A program made the translations under genes and the position numbers. The notes under the pieces were generated by a model. It was given only the letters and a program-made list of their open reading frames with translations, did not search any database and had not been told where the DNA came from. From NCBI RefSeq assembly GCF_004519315.1, contig NZ_SOZE01000038.1:1-53304 (forward strand): DNA of 53,304 bases, in the 5' to 3' direction. Each line of letters starts with the position of its first letter. The first letter of the stretch is position 1. Shown here piece by piece: positions 24,970 to 32,493 of the stretch. The stretch is from Mucilaginibacter psychrotolerans (GTDB taxonomy: Bacteria; Bacteroidota; Bacteroidia; Sphingobacteriales; Sphingobacteriaceae).

Positions 24970-26226
24970 ATGCATATAGGGTTTATTGGATTGGGCGATA
25001 TGGGGCGGTTATACGCCAAGGCGTTTGCCAGGGCAGGTTACGCCGTTTGCGGTTGCGACCTTCCCGCCAACCGCGCACGTTTGGAAGAGGAGCTACAGCC
25101 ATTGGGCATAAAACTGATGGACGATGGAAAGGATGTATCGCGCGTAAGCGACCTCATTATCTACTCGGTAGAGGCCGACAAACTGGAGCAGGTAGTAGCG
25201 CTTTACGGTCCATCAACCAAATATGGCGCAATAGTGGCCGGGCAAACTTCGGTAAAACACCCGGAGATTGCCGTATTTGAGAAGTACCTGCCCGCAGATG
25301 CGCAGATCATCACCTTTCATGCCATGCATGGGCCGGGCTTCCAGCCGAAAGGGCAAAAACTTATTCTGATACCGCACCGCCACTCAGGAGATTCTTATCA
25401 ACAGATGTTCGATTTGTTTACCGCGGTGGAAACCGATGTGGTAGAAATTGCTGATTACCACGAACACGACAAAATAGTGGCCGATACGCAAGCCGTAACG
25501 CATGTAGGTTTCGAAAGTATGGGCACCGCCTGGAAATCGGCTGGCTTTTTCCCCTGGGAGAATGCCTCATACGCTGGAGGAATAGATAACGTAAAAATAT
25601 TGACCACGCTGCGCATTTTTAGTTACAAGGCGCATGTGTACGCAGGGTTGGCCATTTTAAACCCGTATGCGCGGCAGCAGGTAAAGCAATACGCCAATTC
25701 CGAATCGGAATTGTTTAAACTGATGATCAAAGAAGAGGAGGCCGGGTTTCGGGAACGGCTTTACCGCGCGCGCGATTTTGTATTCCACGAAAGTCGTAAG
25801 CCTATCATGTTCAACGACAAGGTAATGCAGGAGTTTTCGCTAGCGCAGGATGCAGGGCACCAAAAACCTAATTCGCACTTAAGTATATTAAGTATGGTTG
25901 ATGCCTGGTACCACCTGGGCGTAAATCCATACGATAACCTTATCTGCCAAACTCCGCCATTCAGGTTGCGCCTGGGCATTGCCGAATATCTTTTTAAGAA
26001 CGAGGAGCTATTGGAAGAATCGATCCAGACCGCGCTATACGATAAAACCATCCGCGGCGACGATCTGGAGTTTCACTCCGCCGTGAGGGAATGGAGCGCC
26101 ATCATAGGTTATGGCGATATGGAAGGTTATAAGAAACACTTCAACGAGGTGCAGGCCTTTTTTAAGGGAAGGCTGGAGGAAGGCAATAAGCAAAGCGCGG
26201 AGTTGATAAGGAGGTTAATGGAATAA
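24970..26226 (+). CDS. tyrA: prephenate dehydrogenase, fungal Tyr1-like type
   Basis: 418 aa. Oxidatively decarboxylates prephenate to 4-hydroxyphenylpyruvate for tyrosine synthesis. The N-terminal Rossmann motif is GFIGLGDMGRLYAKAF. Landmarks that I recall from yeast Tyr1 occur in order: SDLIIYSVEA, VAGQTSVKHPEI, EHDKIVADTQAVTH, YAGLAILNP, PNSHLSILSMVDAWY, GVNPYDNLICQTPPFR and DDLEFHSAVREWS. This is not the usual 280-350-aa bacterial TyrA and lacks an obvious ACT domain. NADP preference is inferred from that family. It sits alone inside the block that splits the ribosomal operons, unusual for an aromatic amino-acid gene. Confidence 0.85.
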   Translation: MHIGFIGLGDMGRLYAKAFARAGYAVCGCDLPANRARLEEELQPLGIKLMDDGKDVSRVSDLIIYSVEADKLEQVVALYGPSTKYGAIVAGQTSVKHPEIAVFEKYLPADAQIITFHAMHGPGFQPKGQKLILIPHRHSGDSYQQMFDLFTAVETDVVEIADYHEHDKIVADTQAVTHVGFESMGTAWKSAGFFPWENASYAGGIDNVKILTTLRIFSYKAHVYAGLAILNPYARQQVKQYANSESELFKLMIKEEEAGFRERLYRARDFVFHESRKPIMFNDKVMQEFSLAQDAGHQKPNSHLSILSMVDAWYHLGVNPYDNLICQTPPFRLRLGIAEYLFKNEELLEESIQTALYDKTIRGDDLEFHSAVREWSAIIGYGDMEGYKKHFNEVQAFFKGRLEEGNKQSAELIRRLME

Positions 26227-26264
26227 ATTTGAAGCCTAGTTCGCGTACTTTATAAATTAATTCT

Positions 26265-26287
26265 TATTTTTGTACTTAAATAAGTAC
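26265..26287 (+). promoter_or_regulatory. promoter and operator of the YefM/YoeB module
   Basis: TATTTTTG (26265-26272) is a full TAnnTTTG match. It overlaps at 26272 a perfect dyad: GTACTTA (26272-26278), AA, TAAGTAC (26281-26287), ending 6 nt before the yefM ATG. An antitoxin bound here would block transcription start, as expected for autorepression. The core GTAC resembles known YefM operator words. Confidence 0.6.
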
Positions 26288-26293
26288 TCTTTT

Positions 26294-26548
26294 ATGGATG
26301 TGTTGAATTATACTGAGTTCCGTAAGGACTTAAAAAAAAATCTGGATAGGGTAAACGAGGATGCTGAAATCGTTATTGTTTCTAGAAGCAAAGGCAAGAA
26401 CGTTGTAGTAATGGATCTTGATGAATATAATTCTATTATGGAAACGCTACACTTAACAAAAAGTGAAGTTAATAGGAAACGTTTGCAGGAAGCTTTAGAT
26501 GAAATGGATAGCGGACGCTCCTTCACGCACGATCTGATTACCGAATGA
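26294..26548 (+). CDS. yefM: YefM/Phd family antitoxin
   Basis: 84 aa from the ATG at 26294. The N-terminal DNA-binding fold shows MDVLNYTEFRKDLKKNLDRV and EIVIVSRSKGKNVVVMDLDEYNSIMETLHL, the standard pattern. The C-terminal part (EALDEMDSGRSFTHDL) should wrap the toxin. The stop overlaps the toxin start (ATGA). Confidence 0.9.
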   Translation: MDVLNYTEFRKDLKKNLDRVNEDAEIVIVSRSKGKNVVVMDLDEYNSIMETLHLTKSEVNRKRLQEALDEMDSGRSFTHDLITE

Positions 26549-26805
26549 AGCTCGAATTGCTATGGCAATCCCATGCCTGGGGCGATTATTTGTATTGGCA
26601 GCAAACAGACATAAAGGTTTTGGAACGAATTAATGCTTTAATAAACGATGCATTGAGATCTCCGTTTAAAGGTATCGGTAAACCAGAGCCGTTAAAAGGC
26701 AACCTTTCCGGCTGCTGGAGCCGCAGGATCACAGACGAACATAGACTTGTTTATAAAATACGGGATGAAAAACTTTATATCATCCAATGTCGCAATCATT
26801 ATTAA
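26545..26805 (+). CDS. yoeB: YoeB family mRNA-interferase toxin
   Basis: 86 aa. The catalytic set is intact: Glu48 in GIGKPEPLKG, Arg67 in DEHRLVYKI, and His85-Tyr86 at the C-terminus (CRNHY). It cuts mRNA in the ribosomal A site when free of antitoxin. It overlaps yefM by 4 nt. It appears fully functional, in contrast to the decayed module 2 kb downstream. Confidence 0.92.
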   Translation: MKLELLWQSHAWGDYLYWQQTDIKVLERINALINDALRSPFKGIGKPEPLKGNLSGCWSRRITDEHRLVYKIRDEKLYIIQCRNHY

Positions 26806-26812
26806 AACTCTC

Positions 26813-27646
26813 TTACTTAAAGCCAGGGAACACGATGTGGAAGATTGCCCACCATCCATACTCGCAAGAAAGATATAGCTTAAACGGACCTTTAATGAGT
26901 ACTTGTTCGCCATTTTCTAAAACCGCATCATATTTTACGAAACCCTCGGCGTAGCCCATGCCCGTTTCGGTCTTAAATTCAAAATCGATTTTGGCAATGG
27001 TATAATCAGCATTGGTAAATGCTGTATACGAGTCGAATATGCTTTTAAGCCTTTCCGATAGCGCTTCTTTATTTATAGCAATGTCGCCAGCCAAAACGAA
27101 TTCATCTGCGAGGCACCAGGCGCCTTTTAAATCGCGTTTAAACCAACCGTTTATGAATTCTTCGGCGCGAGCTGCAATATCCAGTTGGTGATTAGGATGA
27201 TACTCTTCGTAGTGAAAATGGCTTATCATGCCCGGCACCTGCATGTCATCGGTTTCCTTACCAAATAGCTCCTCTACTATAAACGTGTATTTGATACGGT
27301 TTTCATACGCTCCGCTAAAATCAACCACCATGTTTTTTGAAAGCAATAGCGCATTTACTACTTCTAACGCATCGTCCAGGTCCGTGTCGTTCAGTTCATC
27401 GGCCCGCTTAAAATTGGGGCGACCCAATATCTCGAAGACGGTTGCGCGCTTGTTTGCCGCATAACTGTTCTCGAAGGCCATAATGTTTTTCAGGAACATG
27501 TTTTCTAATTCAGGGTCGAGGTTGCCGCTGCTGAAAGAATCGGCACCATATTCTGCCTTCAGTTTCAGGTGAAGGAATTCATTTTCCATGCGGAGGCTTT
27601 CTTCCTCGTTATTGAGGTCATTGTTATTAGGTTGGTCGTTGTTCAT
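26813..27646 (-). CDS. protein of unknown function, cytoplasmic
   Basis: 277 aa, no signal peptide or membrane segment. The N-terminus is Asn/Asp/Glu-rich (NNDQPNNNDLNNEEESLR). The rest is mixed alpha/beta; the C-terminal half (GWFKRDLKGAWCLADEF, then KLYLSCEYGWWAIFHIVFPG) resembles an NTF2-like cone fold, but weakly. It ends 8 bp from the yoeB stop, convergent. It may form a unit with the TonB-domain gene upstream (25 bp gap). Confidence 0.65.
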   Translation of the reverse strand: MNNDQPNNNDLNNEEESLRMENEFLHLKLKAEYGADSFSSGNLDPELENMFLKNIMAFENSYAANKRATVFEILGRPNFKRADELNDTDLDDALEVVNALLLSKNMVVDFSGAYENRIKYTFIVEELFGKETDDMQVPGMISHFHYEEYHPNHQLDIAARAEEFINGWFKRDLKGAWCLADEFVLAGDIAINKEALSERLKSIFDSYTAFTNADYTIAKIDFEFKTETGMGYAEGFVKYDAVLENGEQVLIKGPFKLYLSCEYGWWAIFHIVFPGFK

Positions 27647-27671
27647 GTTGATATTGTTAAATAAGTTTAGG

Positions 27672-28325
27672 TTAGTCTTTCATCTTCACTAGATAAACTT
27701 CGTTTTTATCAGGCATCAAAAACCTGGGATTGTTGCCTTCGTTATAAAAAGGCTCGGCTATTTTCACGTCTCCGGACTGGAAGGACCCACCAAGAATCTC
27801 TTGCGCCTCGTCAATCGTGTAGAGCCTTTCTTTAATATTGAACACGAAGCCATATTTGGAGGCCCTGAGCTCTTTCATGCTCACTTTACCTTTGTCTACA
27901 GAAAAACTGATAGGTACCGAATATTGAACCCTTACCGGCCTGCCGTTTTGGACACCGGGTGTCCAAGGTTTAGATCCCTGGAGAACACGCACCGCTTCGG
28001 CCTCACAGCCTGCACCGATGCAATTCACAGGGGTAACGTTCGTTACCTTGCCATCCCTTTCAATAATGAAAGTGACCACCAATCTCCCATCTATACCTAT
28101 CAATCGGGCTACCTCAGGGTATTTAAGCGTGCTGCTGATATAACTGCTGAACGCGGGGACGCCTCCCGGATATTCGGGTGGATGCTCTAGAGCGTCAAAA
28201 TCTTTCCTTTCGCCAGCCGGATGGTCGGTTGCGGATTGTTTTTTTTTGGTCGAATCCGGAACAGTTTGAGCAAATGATAAACCTGTAAGGAATAAGAAAG
28301 CGGATAAGGTGTAAAGGCGTTTCAT
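27672..28325 (-). CDS. exported protein with TonB C-terminal domain
   Basis: 217 aa. The signal peptide MKRLYTLSAFLFLTGLSFAQ is followed by a TonB-like domain at about residues 50-140 (EYPGGVPAFSSYI, YPEVARLIGIDGRLVVTFII, GRPVRVQYSVPISF). A C-terminal extension of about 70 aa follows that I do not recognise. Because the N-terminus looks cleavable, this is more likely a periplasmic TonB-domain protein than a true energy transducer; no ExbB/ExbD genes are near. Confidence 0.75.
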   Translation of the reverse strand: MKRLYTLSAFLFLTGLSFAQTVPDSTKKKQSATDHPAGERKDFDALEHPPEYPGGVPAFSSYISSTLKYPEVARLIGIDGRLVVTFIIERDGKVTNVTPVNCIGAGCEAEAVRVLQGSKPWTPGVQNGRPVRVQYSVPISFSVDKGKVSMKELRASKYGFVFNIKERLYTIDEAQEILGGSFQSGDVKIAEPFYNEGNNPRFLMPDKNEVYLVKMKD

Positions 28326-28384
28326 AATGATAAAGGTAAAAATCTCAACTCATTTAATTTAGCGGAAATGTTTATTTTGTTATC

Positions 28385-28622
28385 ATGACAACGCTTACAA
28401 TAGAAATTTCGGAACGGGCAGGCAAAACGATTACCGACCTTGTAGAGCAGCTAGGAGGAAAGGTTGTAGCTACAGATGCCGAATCAAAAAATGGTAAGAC
28501 GAAATTATCCCGCAAAGAAAAGGAATTTTTAAGGTCTTGATGAAGCTGTTGATTTTGTGAACAACCATCCAAAGGGTGTAGTCAAACGTAAAACGGTAGA
28601 AGAGCTGTTGGATGAACTATAG
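28385..28622 (+). pseudogene. frameshifted antitoxin gene
   Basis: The ATG at 28385 opens 51 codons (MTTLTIEISERAGKTITD...LSRKEKEFLRS, then TGA 28538-28540). The next frame continues the protein smoothly: GLDEAVDFVNNHPKGVVKRK and TVEELLDEL to TAG 28620-28622. The span is 238 nt, one base out of frame, and the shift lies at a TTTTTAAGG run. The parts together look like a Bacteroidetes RelB-like antitoxin. A sequencing error in the T-run is possible, but the toxin next door is also broken. Confidence 0.7.
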
Positions 28623-28938
28623 TATAATTTTCACCACATTCTTTAAACGAGAGTTTAAAAAGCTTCTCAAAAGACACCCATAGTTAAAAGCTGATTTAGA
28701 AAAAATAATTATCGGTTTAAACGATAATCCGCAAGCAGGTGAATCGATAGGAAATAGCTGCTATAAAATTCGAATGAGCATTTCATCTAAAAACAAAGGC
28801 AAATCCGGCGGCGCAAGAGTAATAACTTACGTGAGATTTGTTGACGAAGAAATATATCTATTGGCGATATACGATAAATCTGATTTGAGCACCATAGCCG
28901 ATGAGCAGATACTGGAAAGGATAAAAAATATCAAATAA
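28612..28938 (+). pseudogene. RelE-family toxin gene with internal stop
   Basis: The ATG at 28612 overlaps the end of the antitoxin frame. It reads MNYSIIFTTFFKREFKKLLK then RHP, TAG at 28681-28683 (codon 24), then continues in the same frame for 84 more codons: LKADLEKIIIGLNDNPQAGE, GNSCYKIRMSISSKNKGK, SGGARVITYVRF, EEIYLLAIYDKSDLS, to TAA 28936-28938. The conserved core GNxCYKIRxxISSKxKGKSGGARVITY belongs to a RelE subfamily. One nonsense mutation inactivates it. Confidence 0.8.
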
Positions 28939-28967
28939 TTCCAATTCATGCAATAAATGGAATCTTG

Positions 28968-29168
28968 TTATAAGTGGTAATCTTCATACTGCAAGCACTG
29001 GTCAATATCTTCTGGCTCTAAGTGAGGATATTCATCGATAATTTCCGCTTTTTGCATCCCATTTGCAATAAGATTTAGCACTAACGACACTGTAATACGC
29101 AGCCCCCTGATGCATGCTTTACCATTCATCACGTTAGGGTTGCTCGTTATCCTATCTATTTTTAACAT
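28968..29168 (-). CDS. DUF433 domain protein, orphan antitoxin-like
   Basis: 66 aa. RITSNPNVMNGKACIRGLRI and EYPHLEPEDIDQCLQYE are the DUF433 hallmark. Such genes are usually followed by a DUF5615 PIN-like toxin gene. Here the space downstream on the minus strand is occupied by the decayed RelE gene, so the partner is missing. It ends a few residues earlier than typical members (usually ...YAAWLA). Confidence 0.7.
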   Translation of the reverse strand: MLKIDRITSNPNVMNGKACIRGLRITVSLVLNLIANGMQKAEIIDEYPHLEPEDIDQCLQYEDYHL

Positions 29169-29298
29169 AATAAAACGGTTTTATAGCCTATAATATCAAA
29201 TATACACAAAATAAACGCTTATAAAACAGCCCGTTTTGCCACCAGGCCAACCTCGTTTTTACCAAGCAAATAATTATTTAAAAATAACTTGCTAAGTA

Positions 29299-29329
29299 TT
29301 TGACAATTAATACAAAATTCCTATCTTTG
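29299..29329 (+). promoter_or_regulatory. promoter of the rplC (S10-type) operon
   Basis: TTTG (29299-29302), a 19-nt spacer, then TATCTTTG (29322-29329), full consensus. The leader that follows contains CCCTTAAGGG (29334-29343) and CGAAG/CTTCG, GCCC/GGGC pairs before the rplC start, so it may be structured. Confidence 0.78.
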
Positions 29330-29403
29330 CCGTCCCTTAAGGGGAAATCATATGCCTTGAACGAAGCCCTACTGCTTCGATGGGCACTAATAAAATAAAG
29401 AAA

Positions 29404-30021
29404 ATGTCAGGAATAATTGGTAAAAAAGTAGGAATGACCAGCATTTTCGATGAAACAGGGAAAAATATCCCCTGCACTGTAATCGAAGCTGGCCCTTGCG
29501 TAGTAACTCAGGTCAGGTCTGTAGATACAGACGGATACGCTGCTGTTCAGTTAGCGTATGGCGAAAAGAAGGAGAAAAACACCTCCGCACCTCTAAAAGG
29601 CCATTTTGAAAAAGCCGGCACCACTCCTAAGCGTAAGCTTGTAGAATTCAAAACTTTCACGGATGAAAAAGCTCTTGGTGACACTGTTACCGTAGATATT
29701 TTTGAAATCGGTGATTTTGTTGATGTGGTTGGTACTTCAAAAGGTAAAGGTTTCCAGGGTGTGGTAAAACGTCACGGTTTTGGTGGTGTGGGTATGCAAA
29801 CTCACGGTCAGCACAATCGTTTACGTGCACCAGGTTCATTAGGAGCTTCTTCTTGGCCTTCACGTGTATTTAAAGGTATGCGTATGGCTGGTCAAATGGG
29901 TAACGTTCGTGTTAAAGTACAAAACCTTCAGGTTGTTAAAGTATTTAGCGAGCAAAACCTAATCGTAGTTAAGGGTTCCATCCCAGGAGCTAAGGGTTCA
30001 TTCGTAATATTGGATAAATAA
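29404..30021 (+). CDS. rplC: 50S ribosomal protein L3
   Basis: 205 aa from the ATG at 29404 (MSGIIGKKVGMTSIF). An upstream in-frame ATG at 29380 adds eight atypical residues and lies in the leader hairpin, so I reject it. KGFQGVVKRHGFGG and GSLGASSWPSRVFKGMRMAG are the family core. It is the first gene after the promoter because rpsJ is elsewhere. Confidence 0.98.
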   Translation: MSGIIGKKVGMTSIFDETGKNIPCTVIEAGPCVVTQVRSVDTDGYAAVQLAYGEKKEKNTSAPLKGHFEKAGTTPKRKLVEFKTFTDEKALGDTVTVDIFEIGDFVDVVGTSKGKGFQGVVKRHGFGGVGMQTHGQHNRLRAPGSLGASSWPSRVFKGMRMAGQMGNVRVKVQNLQVVKVFSEQNLIVVKGSIPGAKGSFVILDK

Positions 30022-30022
30022 G

Positions 30023-30655
30023 ATGGAAATCAACGTATTAAATCTATCAGGTAAAGAAACAGGTGCCAAGGTGCAACTGCCTGAATCCGTATTCGGTGTA
30101 GAGCCCAACGATCATGCTATTTACTTAGATGTAAAGCAGTTCTTAGCTAACCAGCGCCAGGGTACACACAAATCAAAACAACGTAATGAAATTGCAGGTA
30201 GTACCCGCAAATTACATAAACAAAAAGGTACAGGCGGCGCCCGTGCCGGTAGCATCAAATCGCCATTGTTTAATGGTGGTGGCCGTGTTTTCGGTCCGCA
30301 GCCACGCGACTATAGCTTTAAGCTGAACAAAAAGCTTAAATCATTAGCACGTAACTCTGCCTTATCATACAAAGCAAAGGATAACAATATTTTGGTATTG
30401 GAAGATTTCAACTTCGATGCTATCAAAACCAAAACTTATATCCAAATGGAAGCCGACCTGAATGTAACTAACGATAAGACGTTATTGGTACTTGCAGGTG
30501 TGGAAAATAACAATGTGTATTTATCAAGCAGGAATCTGAAGAAGACTAAGGTAATAAACGTTACCGATATTAACACTTACGATGTGTTGAACGCCGGAAA
30601 ACTTATCCTTACTACAGGTGCTGTTAAAACTTTGGAGGAAGCATTAGCTAAGTAA
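30023..30655 (+). CDS. rplD: 50S ribosomal protein L4
   Basis: 210 aa, full length; KLHKQKGTGGARAGSIKSPL is the exit-tunnel loop, with GGGRVFGPQPRDYS. In E. coli this protein represses the S10 operon and blocks its transcription; whether that happens here is unknown. Starts one base after the rplC stop. Confidence 0.98.
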   Translation: MEINVLNLSGKETGAKVQLPESVFGVEPNDHAIYLDVKQFLANQRQGTHKSKQRNEIAGSTRKLHKQKGTGGARAGSIKSPLFNGGGRVFGPQPRDYSFKLNKKLKSLARNSALSYKAKDNNILVLEDFNFDAIKTKTYIQMEADLNVTNDKTLLVLAGVENNNVYLSSRNLKKTKVINVTDINTYDVLNAGKLILTTGAVKTLEEALAK

Positions 30656-30657
30656 TT

Positions 30658-30948
30658 ATGGAAATTTTAAAGAAACCCTTACTTACTGAAAAGGTTGCTC
30701 AATTAACTGAGAAGCTTAACCGCTACGCTTTCAAGGTTGATCCCAGGGCCAACAAAATTCAGATCAAAGGCGCTATTGAGGCTATGTATGGTGTTAACGT
30801 TACAGCAGTTAACACAATGAAATACGCAGGCAAACTCAAAACCCGCAACACAAAAGCAGGTGCAGTATCTGGCCGCGCCGCTACTTACAAAAAAGCCATC
30901 ATTACGCTGAAAGATGGTGAAACAATAGATTTTTACAGCAATATATAA
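30658..30948 (+). CDS. rplW: 50S ribosomal protein L23
   Basis: 96 aa; EILKKPLLTEKVAQLTEKLN start and IKGAIEAMYGVNVTAVNTM core. Lies at the tunnel exit and docks trigger factor and SRP. It follows rplD by 2 bp. Confidence 0.98.
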   Translation: MEILKKPLLTEKVAQLTEKLNRYAFKVDPRANKIQIKGAIEAMYGVNVTAVNTMKYAGKLKTRNTKAGAVSGRAATYKKAIITLKDGETIDFYSNI

Positions 30949-30955
30949 TAAGAAG

Positions 30956-31783
30956 ATGGCAGTAAAGAGATTTAAACCGGTTACGCCGGGTACCCGCTTC
31001 AGAGTTGATGTATCTAACTCAGATATTACAACAAATGTTCCTGAAAAGTCATTGGTTGTATCAGTAAATACAAGGTCAGGCGGCCGTAACCACGATGGTA
31101 AAATGACCATGCGCTATTTAGGCGGTGGTCACAAGCAAGCATACAGGTTAATTGATTTTAAACGTAACAAGTTTAACATCCCTGCAAAAGTTGCAACAAT
31201 TGAATACGATCCAAACCGTTCAGCACGTATAGCTTTGCTACACTTTGTTGATGGCGAGAAACGATACATGATAGCCCCTACAGGTTTAACAGTTGGACAA
31301 ACTGTTGTATCTGGCGAAGGCGCTGCTCCTGAGGTTGGCAACACTATGCCCCTTAAGAACATCCCTTTAGGTTCTATTATCCATAACATCGAGCTTAACC
31401 CTGGTCAGGGTGGTATCATAGCACGCAGTGCAGGTACCTACGCACAGTTATCTGCACGTGATGGTAAATACGCCATTATCAAATTGCCTTCTGGCGAAAC
31501 CCGCATGATACTGGCTACCTGTCTAGCAACTATAGGCTCGGTTTCGAATGCCGAAAGGGCTAACGCCGTATTAGGTAAAGCCGGTCGCAAACGTTGGTTA
31601 GGTCGTCGTCCTCGCGTTCGTGGTGTTGCCATGAACCCGGTAGATCACCCTATGGGTGGTGGTGAAGGCCGTGCTTCGGGTGGCCATCCACGTTCACGTA
31701 AAGGTTTGTTAGCTAAGGGCTACAAAACTCGTGACAAGAAAAAAGGGTCTGATCGTTATATCATTGAAAGAAGGAAGAAATAA
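30956..31783 (+). CDS. rplB: 50S ribosomal protein L2
   Basis: 275 aa, full length. The C-terminal signature GVAMNPVDHPMGGGEGR contains the peptidyl-transferase-centre His. Binds 23S rRNA domain IV and helps subunit joining. Confidence 0.99.
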   Translation: MAVKRFKPVTPGTRFRVDVSNSDITTNVPEKSLVVSVNTRSGGRNHDGKMTMRYLGGGHKQAYRLIDFKRNKFNIPAKVATIEYDPNRSARIALLHFVDGEKRYMIAPTGLTVGQTVVSGEGAAPEVGNTMPLKNIPLGSIIHNIELNPGQGGIIARSAGTYAQLSARDGKYAIIKLPSGETRMILATCLATIGSVSNAERANAVLGKAGRKRWLGRRPRVRGVAMNPVDHPMGGGEGRASGGHPRSRKGLLAKGYKTRDKKKGSDRYIIERRKK

Positions 31784-31785
31784 TA

Positions 31786-32052
31786 ATGGCACGTTCAATT
31801 AAAAAAGGACCTTACATAGATCATAACCTGGAAAGAAAAGTTCTTACCTTGAATGATTCTAGTAAAAAATCAGTTGTTAAAACATGGTCGCGCCGTAGCA
31901 TGATCTCTCCTGATTTCGTTGGTCATACATTCGCAGTACACAACGGTAATAAATTTATCCCTGTGTACGTAACAGAAAACATGGTTGGTCACAAGTTGGG
32001 CGAATTTGCTCCAACCCGCACATTCCGCGGTCACGCAGAAAAGAAAAAATAA
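31786..32052 (+). CDS. rpsS: 30S ribosomal protein S19
   Basis: 88 aa; ARSIKKGPYIDHNLERKV and FAVHNGNKFIPVYVTENMVG with the conserved HKLGEFAPTRTFRGH end. Pairs with S13 in the 30S head. Confidence 0.99.
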   Translation: MARSIKKGPYIDHNLERKVLTLNDSSKKSVVKTWSRRSMISPDFVGHTFAVHNGNKFIPVYVTENMVGHKLGEFAPTRTFRGHAEKKK

Positions 32053-32058
32053 CAGGCA

Positions 32059-32487
32059 ATGGAAGCAACAACAAAAATTAAAAGGTCTGTACAGATCAGG
32101 CAACAAAAGGAAGCTGCGAAACTCGTTGTGGGTGGCTCGTCTATTGCCAAGTTACAGAACTGCCCAACTTCACCGCGCAAAATGCGTTTGGTGGTTGACC
32201 TGATACGTGGTGTTGAAGTTAGCAAGGCTTTAAACATCTTAAAATTCACTAATAAAGAAGCAGCTATACGTGTAGAGAAGCTTTTGTTATCAGCCATCAA
32301 AAACTGGGAAGCAAAAAACGAAGACAAACGTATTGAAGATAGCAACCTGTTTGTGAAAGAGGTATCAGTAGGTGGTGGCCGTCAGCTTAAAAGGTTACGC
32401 CCGGCTCCGCAAGGAAGGGGTTACCGCATACGCAAACGCTCTAACCATGTAACACTGATTGTGGATAGTAAAAACGATAACAACTAA
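32059..32487 (+). CDS. rplV: 50S ribosomal protein L22
   Basis: 142 aa, longer at the N-terminus than the E. coli protein (110 aa). SPRKMRLVVDLIRG and the tunnel loop RLRPAPQGRGYRIRKRSNHV identify it. Confidence 0.98.
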   Translation: MEATTKIKRSVQIRQQKEAAKLVVGGSSIAKLQNCPTSPRKMRLVVDLIRGVEVSKALNILKFTNKEAAIRVEKLLLSAIKNWEAKNEDKRIEDSNLFVKEVSVGGGRQLKRLRPAPQGRGYRIRKRSNHVTLIVDSKNDNN

Positions 32488-32493
32488 TTTGAA

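Noticed and set aside
28372..28572. 66-codon minus-strand frame
   Set aside because: Antisense to the frameshifted antitoxin remnant, which explains the sequence better.
19360..29321. An integrative element with integrase and att sites
   Set aside because: I found no integrase, transposase, tRNA gene or matching end repeats at the borders, so I call it only an interrupting block.
29380..29403. Upstream ATG for rplC
   Set aside because: It adds eight residues foreign to L3 and lies inside the leader hairpin; MSGIIGKK is the family start.
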